From positions 1-64,000 of the forward strand of contig NZ_POUL01000015.1 of the NCBI RefSeq assembly GCF_002890895.1: a stretch of DNA of 64,000 nt, in the 5' to 3' direction. This DNA comes from Stutzerimonas stutzeri. GTDB lineage: Bacteria > Pseudomonadota > Gammaproteobacteria > Pseudomonadales > Pseudomonadaceae. Made by a program: the position numbers and the translations under genes. The notes below the pieces were generated by a model. It was not told the origin of the DNA. It saw only the letters and a program-made list of their open reading frames with translations, and searched no databases. Positions 18,539 to 27,620 of this stretch are shown in pieces. Each line of letters opens with the position of its first letter. The first letter of the stretch is position 1.

Positions 18539-20194
18539 TTAGCTGATCAGTGGCTCCTCGACCTGCGCTGCGCCACGGTCGGTTTTTTGCGGCATGGCTT
18601 CGAAACTGTCGGCTTGGGCCATGCTCCAGATTCTGGCGAAGAACTCGCTGTCGATCTTTTTCGCCAGCAGCGCACCGGGCTGAACGAAATAGTAGAGCTG
18701 CGAGAACAGCTTGATTTCGGTCGTGCTGATTCGCCGGATCAGGTGGTGCGGGCCCAGTTCACCCGGGTGTGAGAGGCCGGCCGCTGCCAGCAGTTCGGCC
18801 AGGGCGTGCACGGTGTTGCGGTGAAAACTGAACACCCGTTCAGCCTTGTCGGGTACGACAAGCGCGCGTTGGCGCAGCGGGTCCTGGGTGGCGACACCGG
18901 TGGGGCACCGATTGGTGTGGCAGTGCTGTGACTGGATGCAGCCAATCGCGAACATAAACCCGCGGGCAGAGTTAACCCAGTCGGCGCCCATCGCCAGGAC
19001 GCTGGTGATGTCGAAAGCGCTGACGATCTTGCCGCTAGCACCGATGCGGATGTGCTCGCGCAGATTGCAGCCGACCAGCACGTTGTGCACGAACAACAGG
19101 CTTTCGCGCAGCGGCATACCGATATGGTTGGTGAACTCTACCGGCGCCGCGCCCGTACCGCCTTCCTTGCCGTCAACCACGATGAAATCCGGATAGATAC
19201 CGCTCTGTAGCATCGCCTTGACGATACCGACGAACTCCCATGGGTGACCGATGCACAGCTTGAAACCGACTGGCTTGCCACCGGACAGCTCGCGCAGGCG
19301 GGAGATGAAATCCATCAGCTCCAAGGGAGTGCCGAAGGCGCTATGGCTCGCGGGGGAGATGCAATCAATGCCTTCCGGCACGCCGCGAGTGGAGGCGATT
19401 TCAGCATTGACCTTGCGCCCTGGCAGGATGCCGCCATGCCCGGGCTTAGCACCTTGGCTAAGCTTGATCTCTATCATCTTGACCTGCGGGTCCCGTGCCT
19501 GAACGGCAAAGCGTTCCGGATCGAATGCGCCGCTCTCGGTGCGGCAGCCGAAATATCCGCTGCCCAGTTCCCAGACCAGATCACCGCCGTGCTGGCGGTG
19601 ACAGGTGCTGATGCTGCCTTCGCCCGTGTCGTGATAGAAGCCGCCGAGCTTGGCACCACGGTTCAGCGCCTGAATGGCATTGCCGCTGAGCGAGCCGAAG
19701 CTCATCGCTGAAATATTGAACACCGATGCGGAGTAGGGCTGCTTGCACTGTGGCCCGCCGATGGACACGCGAAAGGTTTCGGGGTCGCTGACCGCTGCGG
19801 TGCGGATCGAATGGCCGATGCATTCGTATCCCGGTTCATAAACATCGATAAGGGTACCGAAGGGCTTGTCATCCACCTGATTCTTCGCCCGCGCATAGAC
19901 CAGCGAGCGCTGTGCGCGGGAAAACGGTACGCGTTCCTGATCGCTCTCGAGCAAATACTGACGAATCTCCGGACGGATGCCTTCGACCATGTAGCGGATG
20001 TTGCCGAGGATCGGGTAGTTGCGCCGCACCGCATGTTCGCACTGGCGCAGATCACGGACGCCAATGAGCGAGAGCAGTGCGGTGACGATGAACAACGGCC
20101 ATACCCAGGGATGATTCAGAAAGGGCAGGCAAAACACGGCAGTGGCGACGCAGAGGACAAGAAAAGCGTAACGGCTGAACAGCGAGAGATTCAT
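18539..20194 (-). CDS. FMN-binding glutamate synthase family protein
   Basis: Protein of 551 residues from ATG 20194, chosen because AGGTG precedes it and two membrane helices then start immediately (FSRYAFLVLCVATAVFCLPF and the next about 40 residues). The rest is a GltB-like FMN barrel: FNISAMSFGSLSGNAIQALN, EIKLSQGAKPGHGGILPG, VDGKEGGTGAAPVEF, and a [3Fe-4S]-type cysteine set in CIQSQHCHTNRCPTG. It lacks the amidotransferase domain of true glutamate synthase. These stand-alone, membrane-anchored versions are common in proteobacteria and have no settled function. Confidence 0.88.
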   Translation of the reverse strand: MNLSLFSRYAFLVLCVATAVFCLPFLNHPWVWPLFIVTALLSLIGVRDLRQCEHAVRRNYPILGNIRYMVEGIRPEIRQYLLESDQERVPFSRAQRSLVYARAKNQVDDKPFGTLIDVYEPGYECIGHSIRTAAVSDPETFRVSIGGPQCKQPYSASVFNISAMSFGSLSGNAIQALNRGAKLGGFYHDTGEGSISTCHRQHGGDLVWELGSGYFGCRTESGAFDPERFAVQARDPQVKMIEIKLSQGAKPGHGGILPGRKVNAEIASTRGVPEGIDCISPASHSAFGTPLELMDFISRLRELSGGKPVGFKLCIGHPWEFVGIVKAMLQSGIYPDFIVVDGKEGGTGAAPVEFTNHIGMPLRESLLFVHNVLVGCNLREHIRIGASGKIVSAFDITSVLAMGADWVNSARGFMFAIGCIQSQHCHTNRCPTGVATQDPLRQRALVVPDKAERVFSFHRNTVHALAELLAAAGLSHPGELGPHHLIRRISTTEIKLFSQLYYFVQPGALLAKKIDSEFFARIWSMAQADSFEAMPQKTDRGAAQVEEPLIS

Positions 20195-20290
20195 CTGGGC
20201 ACCTGTTTGAGGGCGGAGGATCTGCCAGAAAGGGGGAAGCCTACCGCACTGGCTGCGCTCCATCTAACGACGCCTGGTCTTCGCGCGTGC

Positions 20291-20716
20291 TCAATGGTGC
20301 AGACGCGACAGCGTGGCTGGGTCGGGATCGGCCGCGAAGAAAGCGTCGAGCACCGCCTGGAATACGGTTCGCTCAGGCGCGACGGCGGCGAACAGCGACA
20401 TGCTCGAGCGCAGCTTCATATCATCAGGCGAGCCGAGAATCTGCCGTGCCGGCCGCTCCGCATGGGCGAGCAGCGCTTCTGCGCATTCTTCCAGGCGAGG
20501 CCCGAGCAGCGGGTGCTGTGCATAAGCCGTGGCTTCGTTCGCATCCTTGATCGCGTAGCGACGCGCCATGTCGCTGTGCCCGAGGCCCGCAATCTGCGGA
20601 AAGATGAACCACATCCAGTGGCTTTGTTTGTGGCCGGCCTTCAGTTCCGCCAGCGCGCGATCGTAAACCGATTGCTGGGCGTCGACGAATCGTTGCAGAT
20701 CGTGTGGGTCGCTCAT
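20291..20716 (-). CDS. DUF1810 family protein
   Basis: Protein of 141 residues. DLQRFVDAQQSVYDRALAEL opens the domain and HWMWFIFPQIAGLG is the most conserved block of DUF1810 proteins; SPDDMKLRSSMSLFA follows near residue 95. No signal peptide or membrane helix, so cytoplasmic. The family has no established biochemical role. It lies between the glutamate synthase-like gene and the potassium channel, with its own ribosome site (GGGAGGCACC before the ATG). Confidence 0.88.
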   Translation of the reverse strand: MSDPHDLQRFVDAQQSVYDRALAELKAGHKQSHWMWFIFPQIAGLGHSDMARRYAIKDANEATAYAQHPLLGPRLEECAEALLAHAERPARQILGSPDDMKLRSSMSLFAAVAPERTVFQAVLDAFFAADPDPATLSRLHH

Positions 20717-20947
20717 GGTGCCTCCCGATTGCTCAGACTGTATAAATCAGAGCCGGGATGGCGTGGTTGATTCCCGAGAAGATCGAGACCGAGGGAGCCG
20801 GGCTCGGCGATAACCGAACGGGTGAGTCAGCGTGGGCAGGTCCAGATTCGTTGGGTCTACAGGATGACCGTGATGCTCAGCTCGTTGTGGTGAAAGGCGA
20901 GCACCGCTGGTTCTACCGGCGCAGGCCTGTTCGGCGCTGCGCCATTC

Positions 20948-21979
20948 TCAGCTGGCGTCTCCCAGCCCTGCGAGGCGGGCATCGGCGATGTAGAACAGCT
21001 CGCCGCCGCGCACTGAGACGTCATTGCCCGGGTTGATGATTGGTTGGGTCTGGTCCTTGGCGCGATAGCCGATCAGCGTCGCGTTGTGACGGTCTTTCAA
21101 TTGCTTGTAGAGCGCGCCGACGGTGCTTTCGAAACTCTCGGGTAGCAGCAGCCGATACTGGGTCGCGCCCTGGCCGACGCTCAGCAACTCGTTGATGATC
21201 ACCGAGGAGCCCGGGTCCTGCGACGAACGCACCAGCATTTCGATGGCCATGCTGGAGGTGCACTCCAGTTTCGGCGCGTAGCTGCGGGCAAGTCGCGCCG
21301 TCTCGCTGCTGCTGAAATGCGCGACCACATGGCCGATCGGATTGAGCTGATTGATGGTCAGCACCACGGCCAGCGTCAGGTCGTCCGAGCCGGTGCGCAC
21401 CAGCGTGCGTTCGGCCCCTTTCACCCCGGCGCGCTGTAACAGCGCCAGGGACGACAGGCTCTCGCCGTGGATGAACTCGGTCTTGCCAGGCATCGGGTTT
21501 TCTTCGAGCTGGGTGTCGCAGATGACGATCAGGTGGTCATTCGAGGTTTCGTCTTCGTGCAGCAGCTCGACGACGCGCTCGCTGATTTCGCCTTCCCAAC
21601 CGATCACCACGGTATGGCCCGTGCAGGTGGCGAACGTCCCTTTGCCTTTCATGCCTTTCCTCCAGACTGCGATTATGGAATTGGTGGTTTTGCCGATGAT
21701 GGCGGTCAGCAATGCGATGCCGCCGATCATCAACCAGGTGGAAACAAAGATGCGTCCGCCAGCGGTTTGCGGCGAAAAGTCACCGTAACCGACGGTCAGT
21801 GCCGTGGTGAGATAGAAATAGACAAAGGTCTTCAACTCGGTGAGCGGCGCTTCGGCGAACAGGCGCAAACCGAGATAGGACACGCCGGCGTGCACCAAGA
21901 GTGCAAGTAATAGTGCGGCCCAGCCAAATTTGCTGGTGGCCGCGGCCAGTTGCCTGCGCAACTGAAGGATGATCGACAT
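20948..21979 (-). CDS. Potassium channel with C-terminal RCK (TrkA-N) domain
   Basis: Inner-membrane ion channel of 343 residues from ATG 21979, which has GGAG nine bases upstream. Two membrane helices (about 20-40 and 75-95) flank a pore loop with the selectivity filter TTALTVGYGDFS. A cytoplasmic Rossmann-type RCK domain follows (GHTVVIGWEGEISERVVELL), then a TrkA-C-like region near the end (GNDVSVRGGELFYIAD). The domain order matches MthK/Kch-type channels. Ligand that gates it is not evident. The frame opens at 22042 and another ATG is at 21994. Confidence 0.88.
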   Translation of the reverse strand: MSIILQLRRQLAAATSKFGWAALLLALLVHAGVSYLGLRLFAEAPLTELKTFVYFYLTTALTVGYGDFSPQTAGGRIFVSTWLMIGGIALLTAIIGKTTNSIIAVWRKGMKGKGTFATCTGHTVVIGWEGEISERVVELLHEDETSNDHLIVICDTQLEENPMPGKTEFIHGESLSSLALLQRAGVKGAERTLVRTGSDDLTLAVVLTINQLNPIGHVVAHFSSSETARLARSYAPKLECTSSMAIEMLVRSSQDPGSSVIINELLSVGQGATQYRLLLPESFESTVGALYKQLKDRHNATLIGYRAKDQTQPIINPGNDVSVRGGELFYIADARLAGLGDAS

Positions 21980-22165
21980 CGGCCCTGACTCCATGGCTTG
22001 CGGTAATCGCTGTCGTAACGAGGCGCTGAAGAGCCCGGTCACGCTATAGACTGCGGCATCCTAAGGGCCGAAATCGCTGCTGGCCAGCCTCGATGCCCGC
22101 AATGGGCAAGCATCGAGACGTGAGGAGGGCGCTGAGTTGCCGTGCCGCCGTGCTCCACGAACCGC

Positions 22166-24601
22166 TTAGCGCTGCTCGCGAAAGCAGCTCTGACACAGCC
22201 TGAATTTGCGTGCAGCCATCGGCATGGCTTTGCCACAGCCTTTGCAATTGCGGTTGTCGCCCGATACACGGCGGCGATCCGAACTGCGCGGCTTGCGCTG
22301 GCGCGACAGCTCGCGGGTGATCGCGCCGTTGAGCAGGCTGCGGTGCTCTTCGGCCTGCTCCAGCGACGGGAAGTGCGCTGACAGGGTGCGCGCCAGGTGC
22401 AGGTAGGTTTCGATGACGTGCAGCGAACTCTCCAGGGTGGCAAGGTCTGCATCAATGATCAGCCGCGGTAGCGGTACTTCCTTGTCCTGCGCGACCTTTT
22501 TCAGCCATTGCTGCGCGAAGACGGCGGCCGGACTGTCGAGACCGCCGCGGATTGGCGTGCAAGCAAATATCCAGCGCAGTGGCAGATCGATGGTCGGGTC
22601 GTCGATCAACTTGATCCACTCCGCCAGTTCGTCGGGCAAGATCGAAATGAATTCGTCGCCGTAGTTGATGTTGCGGTTAAAGGTCAACCAGGCCCGTAGC
22701 AGGCTAGGTTCGTTCATCAGCTCGGAGATGGCCTGCAAGTGTTCGATGGACGGCCGCACCTGGAATTGCGACAGGTCGACCGGTTGGTCGGCGCTGTGGA
22801 ACAGCTGCTTGATCGACTGCAGCGTTTGCCCGTCGAGGGCGGTGATGACCCCGCTGGCGTGATGGCCGAAGCGTCCGGCGCGGCCGCCGATCTGCTTGAC
22901 CTCCTGGACCTTGAGCTGACGATTCTGGACGCCGTCGTACTTTTCATCGGTGTAGAAACACAGCGTATGTGCTGGCATGTTCAGACCCATGCCCACGGCA
23001 TCGGTCGCGACCATGATGTCCGCCTCGCCTTCGCGAAAGCGGCGCGCCTGCTCGCGGCGGACTTCAGGCGACAACGCACCGTAGACCACCGAGACGCTTT
23101 TGCCGGTCATCTCCAGCATCGCCTTGAGTTCCAGCACGGTCCTGCGGCTGAACGCGACCAGCATCGAGCCGGCGTCCAGCTGCTTGAGGTTGGTCGCGCG
23201 GCGCGCCACATCGACCGGCGAGAGGCGTTTGGTGCGCTTGACCACCAATTGGTCTTCGCACAGGTCGCACAGGGTCTTCAGCGACGGCTGGATCAGCGCC
23301 GGACCGGTCATGATCAGGTCCTGGGTGTAAGCACTGACCAGCGCATCGACCCAGGCCCAGCCGCGCTGCGAGTCGGCCATCATCTGTACTTCGTCGATCA
23401 CCACCACGTCCCATGACTCGTGCCGGAAGCGGGCGAATTCCTCGACCGTGCAGCAGTAGTGGGTGGCGCCCTCGCGGATGATCTCTTCCTCGCCGGTGAC
23501 CAGCGAGCAGGGCACGCCCATGGATTCGATGCGTTCCTGGTTTTCCAACGCCATCAGCCGCAGTGGTGACAGGTAGATGGCGTGGGTCACGCCGGTCATG
23601 GCCTGGATCGCCTGATAGGTCTTGCCGCTGTTGGTGGGGCCGAGCAGGGCGGTCCAGGTGCGGGTGATTCGCCTGGCAGCGTAGAGCTTGTGGTAATGGA
23701 CGAAGCGCGGGTTGTTCTCCAGCAGCACCGCAAAGGCCATCTTCTCGCGGTTGTCCTCGCGGGCGAAGCGGATGGTTCGGCGCAGCTTTTTCGGCTCCAT
23801 CATGAAGACTTCGGTCAGGCGCTTCTCACCGAGGAGCTGCAGGTCGAAGTCCTGCGCCTCCTCAATCATCATCTCGAACTTGGCGTTCATGGCCGCGCGG
23901 TCTTCATCCTTGAGTGCGACTACCTCCCGCTCACTGAGCACATGGCCCTGGCCGCCCGGAATGCGCCGCTGCATGTCCAGCGCAACCTCGCCGTGGCGCA
24001 ACTCGACGACATAGCGCAACTCATGCTTGACCTCGTTGACGATGTCGACGGCGCGCGCCGCGAAATCATCCAGGCGTGCCAGCCGGACGGGCAGGCGCTC
24101 CAGGCATTGCGCCTTCTGTTCGTCGCTGAGCTCAGCGAAGGGCTTTTCCAGCACATGCAGGCGATCTCGGACCAGGGCCTCCACTGCGGCACAGACATGG
24201 CGTTCAAACTCATCGACAGAGCGGCTTTCGTCGATGCGCAACGCGAACTCGGGCTCCAGCAGGTTCTGCACTGGGCCGCAATCCAGCGTTTTTTCAACGC
24301 CGAAAATATCCACCGTACAGCTGAAGTCATTCACGTCCCGGTTCAGCAGGCGTCCGATCAGGCTGGCTGGTTCAGCGCTTTCAAGATTCGCCTCAACGGT
24401 TGTTTGGTCCAGCCCCAGCCAATACAACCGCGCCGCGCGGCCAATCTCCGGCGGTTGGTGGCCGAGGTAAGTGCTGAACCACTTTTCCTGATGATTTTTC
24501 TTCGGTGTGAAGTCGGGATGACGTTCCGTAGCCCAGCTAAGGAAGCGTTGCAGCCTTTCAAGGCTGGAGCTGTGGCGGTGTTTGGCTTCGGCCTTGCGCA
24601 T
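22166..24601 (-). CDS. SUV3-like DExH-box RNA helicase with C-terminal zinc-ribbon
   Basis: Protein of 811 residues from ATG 24601 (GAGAGGCG upstream). The first about 310 residues are a long charged helical region. The helicase core has Walker A GPTNSGKT (about 321-328), the Walker B form VVVIDEVQMM (DEVQ instead of DEAD/DEAH) and motif VI VKQIGGRAGRFG. GPTNSGKT, DEVQ and this motif VI are the signature of the mitochondrial SUV3 family, which unwinds RNA for degradation. The C-terminus carries CKGC and CQSC pairs (Cys about 786, 789, 803, 806), probably a zinc site. Role in bacteria is not established. Confidence 0.88.
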   Translation of the reverse strand: MRKAEAKHRHSSSLERLQRFLSWATERHPDFTPKKNHQEKWFSTYLGHQPPEIGRAARLYWLGLDQTTVEANLESAEPASLIGRLLNRDVNDFSCTVDIFGVEKTLDCGPVQNLLEPEFALRIDESRSVDEFERHVCAAVEALVRDRLHVLEKPFAELSDEQKAQCLERLPVRLARLDDFAARAVDIVNEVKHELRYVVELRHGEVALDMQRRIPGGQGHVLSEREVVALKDEDRAAMNAKFEMMIEEAQDFDLQLLGEKRLTEVFMMEPKKLRRTIRFAREDNREKMAFAVLLENNPRFVHYHKLYAARRITRTWTALLGPTNSGKTYQAIQAMTGVTHAIYLSPLRLMALENQERIESMGVPCSLVTGEEEIIREGATHYCCTVEEFARFRHESWDVVVIDEVQMMADSQRGWAWVDALVSAYTQDLIMTGPALIQPSLKTLCDLCEDQLVVKRTKRLSPVDVARRATNLKQLDAGSMLVAFSRRTVLELKAMLEMTGKSVSVVYGALSPEVRREQARRFREGEADIMVATDAVGMGLNMPAHTLCFYTDEKYDGVQNRQLKVQEVKQIGGRAGRFGHHASGVITALDGQTLQSIKQLFHSADQPVDLSQFQVRPSIEHLQAISELMNEPSLLRAWLTFNRNINYGDEFISILPDELAEWIKLIDDPTIDLPLRWIFACTPIRGGLDSPAAVFAQQWLKKVAQDKEVPLPRLIIDADLATLESSLHVIETYLHLARTLSAHFPSLEQAEEHRSLLNGAITRELSRQRKPRSSDRRRVSGDNRNCKGCGKAMPMAARKFRLCQSCFREQR

Positions 24602-24809
24602 GATCGACGCCTCTCTGATCAGGTGTGCTGCAAGTTTGGACAATCGAGCCGCGCAATACGAGCGCTACGGAAGAGTGCCATGTGTCGGGCGCACAGGTGC
24701 AGCGCTTCGGGTTCTGGCATTTGCATGGTGCGGTCGCTATAGCAACGGATCGTAAGGGCGCACTGCGTGGTCTTTTCAAGAGACCGTCGTTTCACAGAAA
24801 GGCCAGCCT

Positions 24810-25559
24810 ATGGCAATCAGCAGTCCCATTTTGCTTGGCACCGCCGGCTGTAGTTTGCCGCGCGAACAATGGCCGGCGTTTCCGGCAGGGGGAACACATC
24901 TAGAGCGTTACGCGGGTCGTTTGCCCGGCGTGGAGCTCAATAGTTCGTTCTATCGCTCCCACCGACCCGCGACCTATGCCAAGTGGGCCGAAAGCGTGCC
25001 GAACGGGTTTCGTTTCTGCGTCAAGGTCCCCAAGCAGATCACCCATGAACGGCGTCTGCTTGAGTGCGAAGGCTTGCTCGAACAGTTTCTGCACGAGTGC
25101 GGCCACCTGGGTGAGAAACTTGGCTGCCTGCTGGTGCAATTGCCGCCGTCGCTGGATTACGAACCGGCCAGTGCCGCTGCGTTTATCGACGCTCTGAGAA
25201 AGAATTATGCGGGGCCGGTGGCAATCGAGCCTCGCCATCCGAGCTGGATCGATGCCGAGCCGCTGCTACACGAGGCACGGATAGCTAGGGTCGCGGCCGA
25301 TCCGGCGCCCTTTGCGCAAGCAGCTGAACCGGGCGGCTGGCAGGGTTTCCGTTATTACCGCCTGCATGGCTCGCCGCGCATGTACTACTCGTCCTATGGC
25401 GATGACTGGCTCGACCGCTTGGCCGTGCGTCTGGAGACGCAGGCAAGTACGACTAACTGGTGCATTTTCGATAACACCGCCAGCGGTGCGGCGATTGCTA
25501 ATGCTCTGGCGCTGCAGGGTCGGCTCTCCCCCAGCCAGGAATCTGTTCCGCCAACGTGA
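24810..25559 (+). CDS. DUF72 (YecE-like) TIM-barrel protein
   Basis: Protein of 249 residues. ILLGTAGCSLPREQWPAFP, LPGVELNSSFYRSHRPATYAKW, GFRFCVKVPKQITHE and YRLHGSPRMYYSSY are the blocks that define DUF72 proteins. No export signal. Related proteins adopt a TIM barrel, and no reaction has been assigned. Divergent from the SUV3-like helicase across a 208-bp region that should contain both promoters. An AGCC-spaced GAAAGG lies before the ATG. Confidence 0.9.
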   Translation: MAISSPILLGTAGCSLPREQWPAFPAGGTHLERYAGRLPGVELNSSFYRSHRPATYAKWAESVPNGFRFCVKVPKQITHERRLLECEGLLEQFLHECGHLGEKLGCLLVQLPPSLDYEPASAAAFIDALRKNYAGPVAIEPRHPSWIDAEPLLHEARIARVAADPAPFAQAAEPGGWQGFRYYRLHGSPRMYYSSYGDDWLDRLAVRLETQASTTNWCIFDNTASGAAIANALALQGRLSPSQESVPPT

Positions 25560-25639
25560 TCCGGCGTTGCGGTCAGCCTTGCCAGGTCAGCGCGGTGCTT
25601 GGAAAGGATGAGGCTGACCCGCGCATTGCCGCTCCGCTC

Positions 25640-26236
25640 TCAGCGCGGCACGATCCGGACCCGTCCGGCCGTGTTGTCGCGCCGTCCGGCCTTGTCGTTT
25701 TCCGCGCGGCCGGGAATCGAGCCGTTTGCGGCGCCACGATCTCCGCTGGCCGTCCCGTCCACTTCGCGTTCATCGACGCTGAGGGATGTGGCGTCGGGGT
25801 AGCCGGTGGTCAGAGTTTCGGTGCTGGCAGTGACTGGAGTCGCTTCTTCTTCACCCCAGTTGGCGCTGCGCTCGTCGATATCGATGGCGCCGTTTCGCTC
25901 CATCAGGTCCTCAACCATGGCGACCTCGGCATCGGTATCCAGCGTGACAGTCACGACTGTCGAGCCACGCCGGGCAGCTTCCGGATAGCGGCCAGCGTGC
26001 TTGCTGGAATCGTCACCAAAAATCTTGTGGAAGAAACTTCCCAGCTTCTCGGCAGCCGTGGCGTCATCGCCCGGCTCTTCGCCCACCACTTCCACGCGGC
26101 TGCTGTCGACGCTATCCGGGTTGAAGGAGGCTGAAATCTGGATGGCGTCGCCGGCGATACCTTTGCTCAGGAGTTCGGTCTTGACTTGCTCGGCTTCGGC
26201 GTAGCGGTCGAACGCCGCGAGAAGGATCTGGGGCAT
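25640..26236 (-). CDS. YflT/general stress 17M-like domain protein
   Basis: Protein of 198 residues. The N-terminal 100 residues (LLAAFDRYAEAEQVKTELLS, GDAIQIS, then RGSTVVTVTLDTDAEVAMVEDLMERNGAIDIDER) resemble the YflT/YsnF-type stress-protein ferredoxin-like domain. The C-terminal 60 residues are low-complexity and rich in Thr, Asp and Arg. No signal peptide. Family members are induced by heat or general stress in Bacillus; in pseudomonads the role is unknown. Its stop faces the DUF72 gene. Confidence 0.7.
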   Translation of the reverse strand: MPQILLAAFDRYAEAEQVKTELLSKGIAGDAIQISASFNPDSVDSSRVEVVGEEPGDDATAAEKLGSFFHKIFGDDSSKHAGRYPEAARRGSTVVTVTLDTDAEVAMVEDLMERNGAIDIDERSANWGEEEATPVTASTETLTTGYPDATSLSVDEREVDGTASGDRGAANGSIPGRAENDKAGRRDNTAGRVRIVPR

Positions 26237-26445
26237 GACTTCACCTTAGTGTGCAGCTCTGGCTGCGGTTCGTGATTGTGGCGTGCGGCTCGACCGGTGC
26301 GGTGATCGCGTACCGTTCTGCATTGGGCGGGCGAAGCGGGAGGATGGTTCCGTTGCAGGTCATTACCCGATGCTTCGGATGGCCGCAGCCTGCGCCGGCC
26401 GCGATGAAAGCGCGGCGCGGCGCAATGGGCAGATCGAGAATCAGC

Positions 26446-27309
26446 TCAGCCGTTCAGCACCTTGCCACCATTGATATGGATAGTCTGGCCACTGACATAG
26501 GACGAGTCTTCGCACGCCAGGTACACGTACGCCGGACCCAGCTCAGAGGGTTGGCCGCAGCGACCCATGGGCATCTGACTGCCGAAGTCCTCAAGCAACT
26601 CGGGGTCGTGCTTGCCGAGGGTGGCGGGTTGCAGTGGTGTCCAGATCGGACCGGGCGCGATCTGGTTCACGCGGATGTCGCGCTCGATCAGTTGCTGCGA
26701 AAGGGCGCGGGTGAAGCCGTCGATGGCGCCCTTGGTCGAGGTGTAGTCCACCAGCATCGGGTTGCCGATAAAGGAGTTGATCGAGGTGGTGTTGATGATC
26801 GCCGCACCGGCTTTCAGGTGCGCCAGTGCAGCACGGGTTAGGTAGAAGTAGCTGTGGATGTTGGTGGCAAAGGTCTTTTCCCACTGCTCATCGGTGATGT
26901 CTTCGAGCCGTGTCTGCACTTCCTGACGGCCGGCATTGTTTACCAGCACGTCCAGCTGGCCGAATGTCTTCACCGTCTGTTCGACCGCATCAGTGCAGTG
27001 GCTGCTATCGCGGATGTCGCCGGGCAACAGCAGGCAACGCTGACCTTCGGTTTCGATCATGCGTTTGGCATCTTGGGCGTCTTCATGCTCGTCGAGGTAC
27101 ATGATCGCCACATCGGCACCTTCACGGGCAAAGTGCACCGCTGCCGCGCGACCGATGCCGCTGTCACCACCGCTGACCAAGGCTACCTTTCCGGCCAGCT
27201 TCCCGCTGCCCTTGTAGCTGTCGCGGATGAACTCTGCCGGCGGTTGCATCTCGCTTTCCAGCCCTGGCAAGCGGTCTTGTTTCTGCGCGTGAATCTTCGG
27301 GTAAGCCAT
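26446..27309 (-). CDS. SDR-family oxidoreductase (YghA/stress-type)
   Basis: NAD(P)-dependent short-chain dehydrogenase of 287 residues. The N-terminal extension with PGLESEMQPPAEFIRDSYKGSG is typical of the YghA/YdaD/GsiB-neighbour subgroup. Cofactor loop ALVSGGDSGIGRAAAVHFA (about 43-60), NNAGRQE, catalytic Ser in NTTSINSF and YTSTKGA with catalytic Tyr and Lys are all present. Cytoplasmic. Substrate unknown; relatives are often linked with osmotic or general stress. The preceding YflT-like stress gene fits such a context. Confidence 0.9.
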   Translation of the reverse strand: MAYPKIHAQKQDRLPGLESEMQPPAEFIRDSYKGSGKLAGKVALVSGGDSGIGRAAAVHFAREGADVAIMYLDEHEDAQDAKRMIETEGQRCLLLPGDIRDSSHCTDAVEQTVKTFGQLDVLVNNAGRQEVQTRLEDITDEQWEKTFATNIHSYFYLTRAALAHLKAGAAIINTTSINSFIGNPMLVDYTSTKGAIDGFTRALSQQLIERDIRVNQIAPGPIWTPLQPATLGKHDPELLEDFGSQMPMGRCGQPSELGPAYVYLACEDSSYVSGQTIHINGGKVLNG

Positions 27310-27620
27310 ACATGCTCCAGACGTGAAAATGGGGGTCTGTAAGTACGGCTGATGCCTGGCCTGAAAGTTTCGGCGGATTGCCGAGTGGTGCTTCGAGGTG
27401 ACCGGTGATTGGAAAAGACTCTGCCCCGGTAGATGGCGCAGGCCTACTTCGCTAAGTGATAACGCACCGAGACGAGTTCAGGCCAGAAAGTAACCTGAGG
27501 TGCCGGGAATTCCCGTCTCCCGCCGGCTGTCGGCCGCTTGATGGGAGGCGGGCGGTACTCAAGCGAAGGACCGGGGGCGCAGGGACCACGCTGCGCATCC
27601 CGGTCTTCTATCCGAAGCGA
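27310..27620. other. Intergenic region between SDR and PAS chemoreceptor genes
   Basis: About 311 bp. It holds the SDR promoter region near 27310-27450, a 12-bp perfect palindrome CGGGAATTCCCG (27504-27515) of unknown meaning, and the hairpin at 27571-27603. No credible gene was seen. Confidence 0.5.
27571..27603 (-). terminator. Hairpin after the PAS chemoreceptor
   Basis: CCGGG...CCCGG outer arms and GCGCAG...CTGCGC inner arms form a stem with small mismatches between them, 18 bp beyond the stop of the minus-strand gene. Confidence 0.5.
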
